Assembly: GCA_026261815.1 (NCBI GenBank)
Contig: JAMPIT010000890.1
Span: forward strand, 6,168,001 to 6,232,000
Direction of reading: 5' to 3'
DNA: 64,000 bases
Origin: Monarcha castaneiventris obscurior
Lineage: Eukaryota; Chordata; Aves; Passeriformes; Monarchidae
A model generated the notes under the pieces. It was not told where the DNA came from. It made no database searches and worked only from the letters and a program-made list of their open reading frames with translations. Positions 27,201 through 39,800 of this stretch are shown here, in pieces. Each line of letters starts with the position of its first letter. Within the stretch, counting starts at the first letter, position 1. A program made the translations under genes and the position numbers.

Positions 27201-30200
27201 TTTTCTCATTCAGGTCAGGGCTCCATATTGGCTAAGAGCTTGTGTCTCAGAAGGTGCAGCTGCCAGGATTGTTGAGTCAAGTTCCCAGCATCATGGAATT
27301 CAGAGTCATCTTGGACAAGTGTGTGGCAGCCAGTGCCCTCTATATCTTGGGGATTTTTTGCCCTGTGAATTGACAGTCATGCTGTTTGCTATTTCCTGCA
27401 TGCAGGGTGTTTACCCAATAATGCACTGGGTAGGAGCCAAAGCTCTTCACTTGCTTGCTTGGCTATAAATATTAACAGGGCAGAATACTTGACTTGGTGA
27501 CCTAAGATGGGCATTAACTCAACAGGTTCTCTGCTGATGGCATTAGAATATGAACTCCTTTAAAAGCTTGACATTTTAATCATGTACAATTTTGCAGGTT
27601 AAGTAATAACCTTTTGATGGCTACAAGAGGCTTGGGATGGTCTAGGTTTTAAAATTCCAAGTGGTGTCTTCAGTGGCAGCTTTTCATTCAGCTTGGCAGA
27701 TCCTCATCTGTCCTAAATGACAATGAAATTATTTTGGCAATGAGAGGACATTTGCTTGTGAGTTAAAGTGGACAGAAGCTCTGCAGGAAAAAGCAGTCTT
27801 GAAAACATCAGTGAGATATTGGATTTTGTCAATGTAATGTCATTCAATAGTTGCCAAAAGCCTCACCTGAATTGATGAGTTGGAAAAGGAAGTAGAAGGC
27901 TGTAAAAAAGGATAGGCTGCATTGTGCTTAATTGTGTTATATTTTGAATTTGGGAAGGTCACAATCTGACACAGACTTTTAGTGACACTTAGAGGGATTG
28001 GTGCTACTAAACACACCTCAGTGGTCCCATTAAAAAATGCTGTAGCTCTCAAAATTCAAACAAGCAGAGAAATTCCCAGGATAGATCTGAGGATCTCATA
28101 ACAGCTACTTATATTTTGAGCTAAAAGGGACACCATCTTAGAAAGGTGTTTTTCACCATTTGCCAGCTTCCATTGTTCAGGTAGGAGTTGCAAAACCAGA
28201 GGCTCTCACAGTCATCACCATGAATGCAGTAGTGGAGCCCTTTTTGCAGAAGCAGACTTCACATTTTATATATACAGATAAGAAATATGTCAAAACAGGG
28301 GTTTTCCACTGAAATAATGCAGTTTAAGAAAGCAGAAACTTCACGGGCACATATACAATTTGATGCCTTTTTCAATCAGAGGGATTGGAAGCAAATGGCT
28401 TGTTTGTGCCTTTTAAGTAAAGCTAAATTGTTTCTCTGAATTAGTTAAAATATTTAATTTTCATGCTGTTTCATTTAATTCCATTGATACTTTTGTACTA
28501 TAAAATTCATTTTATGCTAAAATGTTCTCTATTTTCTTTTATATTGCTTTAACATTCATTTAGAGCATCCTCTTCTCTTTTTAAAAGAAAAAAATCATCT
28601 GTATGAAAACGCAGCCTTTTGGTATTTCACAAGTTTTGCAAGAATTTTTAAGTATTTTTAAGTTTCACAAGAAACATCAACTCTTGTGCTATTTTGCAAT
28701 ACAAATGCATTTCAAAATGACATAAGATCCCACTGAACAGAAATATTTTCTTCATGGTTCTAGTCGATAAATTGCTTTTGGACTGTTACAAGTACTGACA
28801 GGATGTATTATTACTTCTACTGGGTGGTATTTTTTCATTATGTCTTCAGTCTGAGTTCTGTCTAGAATGTGTTTAAGTACTCATTATATTGATCTTGTAT
28901 CACAGGCTCATTTTTAAAAAAAAAAAAGAAGTATGCATTATTCAGTTTTTCAGTGATTGTGACCACACTCTGTATATAAAGGAGGGGGTCAGTGTCTTTC
29001 CAAAGAGGAATTTTATGCAATTCCTATTCAGGTTATCCTAGCATAGCACTCTGCTCTTTGGTTTTTGTGGTTTGCTCATTGTTGTTTTGTTTGGGGCTTT
29101 CTTCTCTGGGTGTTATTATTTCTAATCACACACCAAACAGCTATTCCCATTAGTCAGCCATGTGGGCTTTCTAGTTTTGTTTGTGGGGGGTTTGGAAAGG
29201 TTACCCACATTCCGTGGAAAGGGCTGGCTTTTGTCATTCATCTGTGTGATTCCTTAGGATAGCTGGGACAGAGATGGTGAACAGGGTGTTGCAAAGCAGC
29301 TGTAGGCAGCACAGCCAGCATCCTGAGTTAACATCCAGGGTTTCTGGTTGTTTGGATGTGTGCATACTTTGGAGTGTTCTGCAGCCTACAGTCAGCTCAA
29401 AGCCACGGACACCACCACAACACCTCCATCTGCAGAGGGTGTTTGCCCCAGCCCCGAGGACATGACTCTTGATTTCAGTTTGCATCTCCTGCAAACCTCT
29501 TGCCTTTGAAATCACACTTTTGTCTTAGATAAACCTAATCAAATGTCTTTAGTTTCTCAGTGAGGCATGTGATTTACATGCTGGCCAGTGCTAGTCACTC
29601 TTCTGTACTCTCTCAGATCAAAGGTAATCAGGAAAACACTGAGGCAGAGTGGAGATGCTGTGCTTTACATGAAGCAGCAGAGCAGAACCAACTCTAGTGG
29701 GTAGATGTCCACTAAATCTGGGTTGGTACATTGGCCGAGGCTTAGAGCTGTAAAAATAACTTTCTTTTGGACTGCTCACACACAACATTTTGATGGTGAG
29801 GACTGTGTATTAGCAGTTTCAGAACAGCTTGATTTTAGAATTGTGTTTTGAAGTTTAGTCTTCATGCAGTAATTGTGACTGAAGATTTCTGGAGTGATTT
29901 AGATTTGTGGTGAGCAAGAATACAGCATTCCCTCTCCCCCATGCTGCCCCAGTGGTTGAGAAGAAAACCTACATAAGGTGTGCTCCAAGTGTACTTTCTA
30001 CACTTACTTTTACAATCCTTGTAATATGTGAATATATTTTGGTTTTTCGTTAACTGCAATTAGCAAGAAAGGATGAATCTGCTCTCCTCCATGGCTCCCA
30101 GAATGGGAAGAAATGTTGCAGCTCTGTTTTCTCTCAAACTCAAAGCAGTGCAACCAGTCAGGCTTTTAGTGAAATGTGTAGCTAGATGTCCAAACTTCTT

Positions 30201-30823
30201 TAGGTAACCCTTCCCCTGTATTCCTGCTGTGAATCACATCCCTAAGCCTCCTGTGTGTAATGGTAGGACACAGAAGAGGGAAGAAGAGTGGCTGTGAATT
30301 TAACTGTTATCCCTGCTTCACAGAGTATTTACAATACTTCTCTCTGCTGTCAAAAAACAAGTACCAGAGATGATACGCTCCCCAGTTACTGGGAAATTGT
30401 TTTCCTATTTATTTTATGCCCTGAGTGCTCTCAGGACTCAGTATCAGTGCTCTGCATTAAAGAGGAAGGCTAAAGAAAGATATAGTATTTTGCTTGACTT
30501 GTCTCCTGTGCTAACAAAAGAGGCAAACCAGAGGGCATAGCTCATATAAAGTCCACAGAACCCCATGTTTCTTTCTCCTGAGGTTCTGCATAGGAGCAAA
30601 CCGAGTGTAAAGAAAACCCCGCAAACTGAAATGTTAAAATAAGCATTTCTAATGGCATTGTTATGGGATCATTTGCTGTCACAGTGACACTCCTTCAGCA
30701 GGTCTGAAAAAGGTGAAGGATTCCTTGGCCACGCTGGTCCAGATCTTCCATGGCACATTTTCCACTGCAGATGGTCATGCCAGAGCTGGAGGCAGTCAGG
30801 ACACAGGAAAAAACAAAGTGCTA
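24241..30823. other. Non-coding stretch, no gene recognised
   Basis: Mostly AT-rich. It holds a poly-T run at 25690, a short tandem TTTTTAAGTA-type repeat (28641-28660), a run of 12 A (28916-28927), and GGTTT-type tracts near 29058-29095 and 29173-29200. The open frames on both strands near 25250-25910 are mutual shadows in non-coding DNA. Confidence 0.65.
25690..25704. repeat. Poly-T run (15) after a CTTT-rich stretch
   Basis: A pyrimidine tract with CTTTCTTTCT followed by a run of T. Confidence 0.85.
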
Positions 30824-30846
30824 CCCCCTCCCCACCCCACCCCCCC
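30824..30846 (-). other. G-quadruplex motif (single-nucleotide loops)
   Basis: On the minus strand four G runs of 7, 4, 4 and 5 are separated by single T, T and A loops. This fits the canonical intramolecular G-quadruplex rule with four layers and the shortest loops, a class known from biophysics to be very stable. The plus strand is the matching C-rich i-motif candidate. No promoter or exon was recognised next to it. Confidence 0.85.
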
Positions 30847-31209
30847 AAATTATAGTTTCCAAGGCTACAAAACTGAGAAATAAAATCAAAGGCATGACTG
30901 TCATTTGGTGTCACAGAAAATGTTTTGCTAAGTGTTCCAGTAAAGATGATACAGTAATGGTGTCACATTGTGCATTTATATGTCACAATGCTTTTTACAG
31001 TAGCTATAGACTTTCAGATGCACTCCTTGATAATCCAGCAATTTTATCATCAGGGAGTGATAACCTCTCAGATATGAAAGCTGATGTCAGCGTCTTCTGC
31101 CACTTTGATCTGCGCGAGCTGATGCCTTGAAAATTAATGAGAATACTACATGTGAAATCAAAATCAATCTACTGTGGATTCTTTCCTCTCTCCACCTTTC
31201 CAGGAGAGC

Positions 31210-31229
31210 TGGCGGGGGGAGGGGGTTGG
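31210..31229 (+). other. Short G-rich tract
   Basis: Runs of 6 and 5 G flanked by GG pairs. It could form at best a weak two-layer quadruplex. It lies about 370 bp from the strong motif on the other strand. Confidence 0.5.
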
Positions 31230-31989
31230 TGAGAGACATGCATTATCAAATCTGAAGCATGGCAGAGCATAAAGGCTGTAATCTCATCTCAGGATTCTTA
31301 TGGCTTTAATAAACTCTTCATGCTTCATTCTTGCAGTTTACTGCATCATAGGGACCCCTCTGCAAAATTGCAGCCATAAATTTTCCCTTCTGCTGGACAG
31401 ATTTTACTCCCTTGCTTTGGCATATATGTCATCCTGCTTTCAACAGAGTCGAGACATGACAAAACTGATTAAATATTTGTATTACCTTTTCAAAATATAC
31501 AGAGAAAAGTAATTTCTTAGATGGAGGAAAAGAAGGCAAAAACATTGTTGAGTATAGTTCATGGGGACTTCTTGGTGCTTACAAACAAACAGCAAAAAGT
31601 AGAATTCAGCTTCTGTCACCTCTTGGGATGAAAATTCCTTGTTGCTTGATCTGAGATTGGCAAAATATCTCTATTACCATTGGCATTTGGCAAAAGGTAT
31701 TAGCCAATCATCCAAAAAAGCATTATTGTCCTGCCATCTGCTCCCACATCTGCTTAAGCCTTGACGGCCCCCAAGAAACTGTCTGCCATTAGCAGTGATC
31801 CCTAAAAATAAAGTCCTTTGTACTATGAGTAAGTGAGCTAAGTAGACCATGCTCTCCCTTAAGATGCTCGTCTGGCTGTGATTGCACATTAATTATGTCT
31901 GGGGCTGACAGCTGTAAATTGCATTAAGCGTTTGTTGGCTACTGCTGGAGGAATATGTGGGGTGGAGCCTCTTTCCTCTCTGTTCTTCC

Positions 31990-32370
31990 TCTCCAAGGCC
32001 CAGGCATAGCCTCAGCTCACCCCGCTGCTGGCAAAGCTTCCTCCTGTGCCACACGTGCAGCTCGCTGGGGCCAGCTGAGGTGGCACAAGGCTGGCAGCAG
32101 CAATTGCTGTGGAGCTGAGCACAGCGAGGTGTGACACCTTTGTGTGCCTGCTGCCGTCCCCTGCTCCCGGCGGGAGAGCACCAAGGGCTGCAGTTTCCTC
32201 AGCACTTATTCTAGAGCAGAGATGGTTTTCTGAATCAAGGGGATATCCGTGCCTCCCATTTTCCAGCAGGAAAGGCATCCCCAGAGCTGCCAAGGGAGGG
32301 AAATTGCAGAGTGTAGCTGGAGTCAATACAGCTGGCAAGAGCCCGTGACGGCAGTTTGGTGCGCACAAGT
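31990..32370 (+). promoter_or_regulatory. CpG- and GC-rich patch, possible promoter or first exon
   Basis: This roughly 380-bp patch has about a dozen CpGs and is much richer in G and C than its AT-rich surroundings. It includes a CACGTG E-box (about 32053) and a CCCGGCGGG stretch (about 32167). A GTGAGT splice-donor match starts at 32369, which would pair with the acceptor at 32572-32573 of the exon-like segment at 32574 to give a 205-nt intron. In the frame needed to feed that exon there is a TGA at 32346, so a first exon here would be mostly untranslated; an ATG at 32602 in the next exon is in frame. The orientation and function are inferred. Confidence 0.3.
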
Positions 32371-32573
32371 GAGTGAGCATCAAATCACAAGTCTGAACTG
32401 GAAGAAGGCGTCTCTGGGCACTCTGTGCATGCCTTTAGATTGTAATCTGCACTACGTGGAAACTGTCCTTACAGCTAGGAGTAAAGTTTTATGTGTTTGG
32501 TCTTCATTGCGTGTTGTTTTCACTGTTGAAATGGGGTGACAGTGTAGTAAAATATTTGCTTTGTGTCTTTTAG

Positions 32574-32687
32574 GAACCGTTTTTGGGAGGGGGTTGAGAT
32601 GATTAGAGACATATCCTTTTACGTGGACAATGACCTTAAGGGCTTCGTCTCCATTTTCCTAAAATTCTCCAGTAAGCTGCAGAAAAG
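32574..32687 (+). CDS. Candidate coding exon of an unrecognised gene (38 codons)
   Basis: A 114-nt segment lies between a good acceptor (T-rich, CTTTTAG) and a donor (AAAAG then GTACCA). Its one long open frame takes two bases from an upstream exon, then reads NRFWEGVEMIRDISFYV, DNDLKGFVSIFLKFSSKLQK, and leaves two bases, so it is phase-symmetric. Codon choice is coding-like and it keeps several CpGs that neutral DNA tends to lose. The FWE...DLK...SKLQK pattern loosely recalls the first helix of F-BAR domains, but the match is too weak for assignment and a core stretch would be missing. No linked exon in a matching phase was found. A lineage-specific gene, a decayed exon or a non-coding RNA exon are all possible. 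Confidence 0.35.
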
Positions 32688-35600
32688 GTACCATGCATCA
32701 CAGAAGTTTTTCATTATGAAAAACTGCTTAGTACTAAAACTTTAAAATTAAAAGCACTGCCCTTACATTTCTTTTGTTTCAGGGACTTGCGTTCAAATTA
32801 ATCATGACAAATATATAGAAGGCTCTTTTACTGATAATGAAAAATAAATTTAAATGACCCTGGTGCCTTGGTATAAATGTCACGAAGTTTGAAAATGCAA
32901 GTCTACAGTACCAAAACTCAAAGGTCTCCAAATTAAGAGCCAATTTTAAATTTGCAGTTATCATGCTGGTTTCAGCAGGGAGCAAATCTAAAAGAATGCA
33001 GTACATGAATTGAAAAAGCAGCGAAGATTTATGTGTCTGCATTACCATTGCCAAAAGAATATTTTCCTTCTTTATTTTTAATGGCTCATATAAAGTCTGA
33101 AGATTCCAAAGGAAAGGAAGAAAAGATACTAAGCCTTAAATATGAAGACAAGCATACAAAATAAACATTTCATAGTTGAGGAGGCATGTAAGATGGATGG
33201 GAAGGAAGATGGTTAGACAATAAGTAGAGTTTCTTCTGGCCTTATTTCCTCTTGTCCCACAAATCTGATCACCCATTCTGATCATCCACATCCATGCTGG
33301 GACCCATTGGTGTGTGGCAGTGCTTCTGCAGGTTCCTCACCAGATCTAGTTGCATTTGTAATTTGTAGATGAAGACCAGTGATTAAGCCCTTCTGTTTTA
33401 GCCAGGTGCAACCCTCAGGCAGCTCAGTAGTTATAGATACTCACATGTATATTCACATGTTCCTAGGATCTCTGTCCTTCCACAAAGAAAAGTTATGAGT
33501 TCTTTCTTTGTTTTGGTTTGGTTTTTTTAAATTTCCCCAGCTCATTATTTTCTTGCCACTAGCCCGTGGAAGATTTTGGTGCCTGCAATATTCCATGATT
33601 CCCTTGCTCAGCTCTTAACATGCATAGGCACATGAAGCACTTCTGCAGCGTGGTGCACCTCTGGTCTGCAGGACACTGCTGCTCTTTGCAGCCCAGAGTC
33701 TTGAGGATGGAACATAAAGCCCTCCTACACTGTGTGTGCCAGCTGCATGTAAATGATGAAAAGACCTTGAGGACCTTTCTAGTTGTCTCACTGATGTTTT
33801 GCCTAACAGGTTGTAACAAAACAAAAAAGAAAGTTATTGAAATACAGAACACCAGATTCTCGTTCTCAGTGGACAGAAAAAAAAAAATAAAATGAGGATT
33901 TCCAAAGTACTTGTGGGATTTAGGAAGACTGGTTTCTCAGGAATTCATTAGGAATTCATAGAGCCGGACAGGAAATTATTATCCAAAAGATATTTTAGTG
34001 GAAAATATGATTCCTGCTGAATTGTTAAAGGCATTTTATTTCCAGTGACAAAGCTGAAAAGTCCATTTTGGGTCGCTTTCAATACGTTAACTTTAGGGAT
34101 CTATGGATCTATAAATAAGAGGCAAGGGGGTACATTCTTCTGGCAACTTGTATTTCCAGCCCTTTCCATCTCCTCTGGACAGAGTCTCCAAGTACTGGTA
34201 TTTCCAGTGTGCACTGTGCTAAAATACTTGTAACTGAGCTGACACCAAAATAGATGTAGTGCTCTAGGGAAGATGTAGTTCATAGTAGGATTTTGGGCCA
34301 CAAGCAGGGCAAAGAACTACAACTTCCAGAAGCTACCTTGGGGATCTCAAATGAAGAAGCAGCCACTGTAGTGCTGCTCTGTCAGCTTTAGACAGACAAG
34401 GACTACCCTGATGAACCTTCACATCTCATTGCAAGGTCTATTTGCTCAAGGCTTTCCTTGAAGGAGAGAGGTTATGTGCTGAACTGATTTGACAATAAAA
34501 GCATCAATGTCAGTTCTGCAATCCTTTATGAACTCATAATGTTTTAAATTGAAATACATTTGTTCAGAGCCTGCCATGAGTGTATATGTATCCATCAGAG
34601 AGGAAAATAAAGTATCATGCTCTTTCTGATCCACCAGCAGCTGTACAGAGACTGCTGCTCTGTGTCAAATGTGCTACTTAACCAGGTGGAACAGGGGCAA
34701 CAAACACATCCTCCTTCCATTGTCCTGCTATGTTGATTGCTGCTTTTCTAAGGTGTTGAGTTCGGAGCTAAAACTTGCCTGAGTACTGGAAATTTTCAAA
34801 GATATCCAGGACAGCTCACCACCCAGCTCCCACACCAAACCCTACACATTTTAGGATCAAGATATGAGTCTACTCAGTCAAATAAGATGCTGTTTCTTGC
34901 AGATTTATTCAGTCCCTGTGGTTGTACATGCAGGAGCAGAGCAGGATTCCAGAACAAGTCAGTGCAGGATCCAAGGGAGAAATGAATGGATATCGGCTAA
35001 GCAGGAGGGTGTCCAGGAGAACATATAAGCCCATTTACTCCCCAGTACTCTGATCAGACCTGTTTTAGCGAGATTTGTGATCTGTGATGTGTCCTAGAAT
35101 AGCAGAGGATTCAGTCAGTGTAAAGCAGCTCTTGTTCATAGGAAACATTGCACTGTCTTTGGTTTTGAGCTGGATGTCTCAAGAGCCAAAGGCAGGCTAC
35201 AGGCTTGGTAGCAGTGTTTGCATTGTCTCCTGTCATTGTCATGCATTGTCCCTGTCACTTGGCATTTGCTAGTTTTCTGTCCATTATGCTTGCTCAGCTA
35301 CTTCATCTGTTCTCATAACAAAGCTACAAGAAACAGGTTAAGCTACATACTAATGTTTCAGTGCAACACTGCAATTTGATAACAATAAACAGAAGCTTTT
35401 ATGAGGCTGTAAATGTCTCTTCCATTTATAAATATTGTACTATAACTGCAGGCTCTAGGGTTATCAGGCAGTCAAACCTTTCATCAAAGCCAAATAGTTC
35501 CTAAAGTACCACTCTTAAAAATCTTTTGCAGGCATTAATGTTTCATTAGTTCTCTCAAATGAGTCTCCTTGGGAATCTGTATAGCAAGTAAAATCTAGCT

Positions 35601-36509
35601 CTAGCCCATGGAAAAATTAACTGCATTTTTAATTCCCTTCTTTAGAATTTACTCCACATGGCTTGTGGTGGTACATAGCTGGTGTTTCAAATGTACTCAG
35701 CCTAAAGGGTAGCAGTAACATTAATAACATATTACAAATGTGCATTATACTAATGTGCACTCACCCTCCAGCCAGGGTTCTTTCTGCCCATCTAACTCTC
35801 CATCTATCTCTTGCTTTTCCATGGAGGGGGCCTCTGCTTAGCCAAGCCAAATTTAAGGAAACTACTCTGAAGTTGCACCCCACAACCAAGAAAGCACTGT
35901 CCAAGTATTTGATTGATTGACAGATTCTCAGGGCAGCAGGGACCACTGTGACTTCCATAAATACACGTTGTTTCTATCCAATGTACTTGAAACAAATTGT
36001 GCCAGCAGCACACACAGCCTGTGTGTTCACCATTTCTTTTCTACCTCCAGCCTTGCAGAGTACATATCCTCAGCTCCTGCCCAGTGTTTAAATGTGCCTA
36101 ATTGGCAACCTGTTGTCACTGCACGTTGGCACGGAGCTATATAATTGGTGTGAAAGAAAATTATTTGGGCATCTGAAATGGCTTTGTCTCAGCTCCTATC
36201 TAGCCTTCCAAGCAGTGCTTAATTTTGTGCAGCTTAAACAGGAAACTTTTCATATAAAACCCAGATTGAACCTGCATCTTCGAATTCACGAGTGACTGAC
36301 AGTTTTTCCTCTGTGAGCAGGTTTTTGGGGGATAGTCAAGGCCTGAACTCATCGGTAGATATGCTTTGTAAGCATTTGTGGTGTTACAAGGCCTCCTAGG
36401 GGTAGAAACAGAAGGAAATGCCTGCGTGCTGCCTTTGTTGGGATGGACTTGGCATAGTAGGTGCTGGTGATGCCTTTTCCTGGTCTTAAAATCAAGAGGC
36501 AAACACAGT
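32688..36509. other. Non-coding stretch to the right of the first exon candidate
   Basis: No second exon in the matching phase was found. A T/G-rich tract is at about 33501-33528. Nothing else is recognised. Confidence 0.6.
33939..33960. repeat. 11-bp tandem duplication
   Basis: AGGAATTCATT is followed directly by a second copy that differs at its last base. A small slippage duplication is the simplest reading. Confidence 0.8.
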
Positions 36510-36830
36510 TAGAAGGGGAAAAGGGGTTTTACCTTGGTATTTATTTTAAGGATCTTTAGGTGCACCATATCCAGGTCAAATGCACTGAAATGCACACAGC
36601 AATGCACACCACAATGCACACCCCAAAAGATCTGGTATAACCTTATAGGTTTTACTAATTAGCATATCTATCACAAATTCCCCAATGAGAGGCTAGAATG
36701 AGCCCCCCTCCCCAAGGAACCTTCCCCTGGATGGTTCTATCCTAGTTTACAAAATCTGTTCTGGAGAGGACCTTGGGGTCTAGGGCACACTGATCCCTGA
36801 CTATGAAACCTCTAAAATGTTTAGTCTCCT
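36510..36830 (-). mobile_element. Solo LTR-like remnant of an endogenous retrovirus, reverse orientation
   Basis: On the minus strand the order fits an LTR: a U3-like block with CTCATTGGGGAATTTGTGAT, a TATA-like CCTATAAGGTTATA (36652-36639), a short stretch with four AATGCAC-type repeats (seen on plus at 36581-36621), and an AATAAA polyadenylation signal (36547-36542) about 95 bp further on, followed by ACCAAGGTAAAACCCC. This is the pattern I associate with passerine ERV LTRs. The exact TG/CA ends and target-site duplication were not located; the right limit could reach about 37080. No second LTR or internal viral coding sequence is seen, so it is probably a solo LTR or fragment. Confidence 0.55.
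36580..36626. repeat. Short degenerate repeat with AATGCAC core
   Basis: Four copies of AATGCAC start at 36581, 36591, 36603 and 36615, spaced 10-12 bp. They lie inside the LTR-like element between its TATA-like box and its poly(A) signal. Confidence 0.7.
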
Positions 36831-39800
36831 AGCTTAAAAAGCAAGTCCAAGAATGTAGGCAAAAAGGCACTAAGAATACAGAAGTTGTAAAAAGGTATAA
36901 AGGGGTGTAAAAGAAAAGGCAAAAAAATCATCATGGCATCACTGGAGAGAGGAGAGAGGTAAGGGAAAGGCAGGAGCATGTCAGGAAGGTGCATCCCTGG
37001 GTGCCTGGCTGCAGGTGTGGGAGTGGACATGAGTACATGGAGTCCCAAGATTGACACTGCTGTCCACACCACTGGTTTGAATGGGGTTGTAGTTCAAAGC
37101 ACAGTGAGCTGAGCTGTTCCTCACTTGGCCACGCCCTGCTCAGTGTGACCTTGGCTCTCCCAGCTCAGAGAACTTTGGATTTTGGGAAGAAATGAACTAC
37201 TATCATTGGGAAGAAATGTGAGTCCGTCTTTGACAGCAAGCTTGAACATGGTTATACCTGATGTCAGCATGTCTGTAGACTGCTCCAAATTGTCTTCATT
37301 CAGCTCATTCCTCTCACATCTCTGTAATTGAACCAATTGCAAGTGTGTTTACTGATGCCCAAAAACATTGGTAAACAGGGAGTCAGCAACAAAATGGTCA
37401 CATATCAGGTCCCCCAGGAACCTGATTGGACTGATTAGTCTACAATATCTGTTTCTGTAGTCTGAAAGAAGCTGTTCAGTCTCTGACCCAAAGGAAAAAA
37501 AAAAAATTAAAATTATAGAATTAGTAGAATGAAAAATAGTGATGGTCACAATCCCATTATAGGGGTGCTGTGAGACTATATGATGCCATAGCTTGAACTG
37601 CCCCTATAGCACAGCCAGCACGAGGTTGTACATCCAGGAATGCTCACTGTGGCTCCTACTGGGTAGATGCTGTGGAGTGTCTCACAAAATGGGGTCTCAG
37701 GAGAGGAGCTGAGCACTGCAAGAGTTACAGTCAACAGAATGTGAGGTGATGACTTCTGCAAACATCTGCCTGTGGAAAATCATTATAATAGGGCACAGGG
37801 ATGTTTCCTGGGGCCATGTGCTGAAAGGATTTGTCCTGCACTGTCACATGATCATCTGCAGTGAGTACAGAGTCCCAGTTTATGAATTCACTCCCCAAGT
37901 TTTCCCTCTTTCTTTCTGTCACACTTGGTAAAATTGCTGTCTGTGGCAATGACAAGGCAACATGTAAATACCTTGCAGAAGAGTTATTCATCATTAATGC
38001 TGGCAGTTTGAAGTCATAATCAAACAGCATTTGGCAGGAAAAAGTTTTTAATGAAAATGGCATTAAAGAATTTAATTTAAAACCTGTGAAGAGATTCTTC
38101 TTTGCACATGCCTCTTGTTTCTCAGACTTCCAGTTCCTTTTCTGTCCACAAAAGAGTTAAAAAGCAAAAAAGAAGGCAACTTGGGGTTCATTGATTTCAC
38201 ATAAAGTCTTTGCCACTTAGCTCCTCACAAACAAGAGCAGCAAAAAGACTTTAAACTCAGGGAGAAGTGCAGCAAGGATTTTTGATACCAGAAATCTCTA
38301 GGGGAAAAAAAGGCATCATGAAAATAATTGGCTGGAGAATGAAGCTGGCCAAAACGAGTATATAAATAAAGTGGAAATGTTGAACAGGGAAGGAACAGCT
38401 AAACTCAAGCTGGGGTGAATGATCTTTCTGTGGCATCTCTCTAAAGCAACTCCTAGTGCTCAGTCAGGAATTACGGGGTCGATGCAGAGATTATTTGGTA
38501 TTGATCTTTGGCCTGGCTTTATGCAGAGCACAAGCCTGTAAAATTACAATGGTCCTTGCAAATTTATTAAAATGGCTTAAAATTTATTAATCACTTTAGA
38601 AATGCAGGTCATGGACTCTGAACTGGAATAATAAAGCTTTAAGCCACTACCAATTATCTGAGAAGTTTGTACAACACGATAGTTCAATTGCCCTGTGTTC
38701 AGGTCTCCCAGCTAAACTGCAGCCAGACCACATTTGCCATCTGTCCTTTCCCAAGTAAATGGGGTTTCCAGCCCTCCCCAAATTCACACCATACCCACCA
38801 TCAACAATTATTCTCACTAGTGAGGTAAATCTGCAAATTTTTACAAGGATATTTAAAAAGATTTTTCTTACCAGAATCAAAATATGCCAGACGTGAGAAA
38901 TGGGAGACATTAGAAAAAGCTATGGGCACGCATTACTGTTCAGGGGAGCAGCAGGGGGGTGCTTCCTTATCTACACAGTAATAATGGCTGTGCTGTCGTA
39001 TCCCATTGCTCCTGATAAAGGAAGAGGTCATTGTTGTACATATTTTTTGACAGAATGAGGTCGTTGATGTTATCTCTGATTAGTTGAATAATGATCATGA
39101 CAGATTCTTAGTTGTCTTACCTTAGAAATGACAGTCTGCTTTCCTATCCTGGCTGACCTTTTTTCCTTAAAGGGAACTGTACTTGCAAAGCAGCCACAGA
39201 AACTGAGAACTGTGGGGGCTGGGTTTTCTCCTCTCTCCTTGTGCAAGGGTAGTGTAAAAAAAGAGGGAGAAACTTTAGTGGCTGCAGCAGCAGCAAGCAC
39301 TCCTGTTTATCTTGCTGTACACATGAAGGATATGGTCTCTGTGGAAGAAACTCCCCACCTCAGCTGTGGCAGAGTGTTGCCCCTCAGATGAGGAAGGAGA
39401 GCTCCTTGCAAGGTTATTTTATTAGATCATCTGCTTTGCCCTCAATAGCATCTCAGCCCTGTGCCCTGCTACCAAGCATAATAATGTGACTAAAACACCT
39501 CTTAACATTTAACAGCCCCATTAATTTTCCATTGATGCACCACACTGACTAAGGGATTTGCACCCTTGACCTTGGGCATCTAACACATAAAATATTAGAT
39601 TATATTTTTGCAAATCTTTTGTACACTCTCAGTCTTTCAGTGCTGGGAGCACAGGCAGTTATAACCAGCTTAGTCAGACAACATAAAAATTTAAACTTTT
39701 CTGGCATAGACGAGGCTAGAGACACAGGAGAAATTCAATGTCCTTGTCTTGTTTAATAAGTCTGCAAGCTTGAAAGTCTTATTAAGCATTCAGAAAACAG

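Noticed and set aside
30750..31130. 126-codon open frame on the plus strand
   Set aside because: It runs through the C-rich quadruplex tract and has no domain or codon signature.
32574..32687. Assignment of this exon candidate to the F-BAR family
   Set aside because: Only scattered positions match, and a stretch normally present between the helices would be absent. Kept as unrecognised.
39121..39338. Exon-like segment on the minus strand with a GTAAGA donor and an acceptor, overlapping an Ala-rich frame
   Set aside because: The long frame has a TAA between the acceptor and its first usable codon, and the Ala run comes from a short CAG/CTG repeat. At most a non-coding exon.
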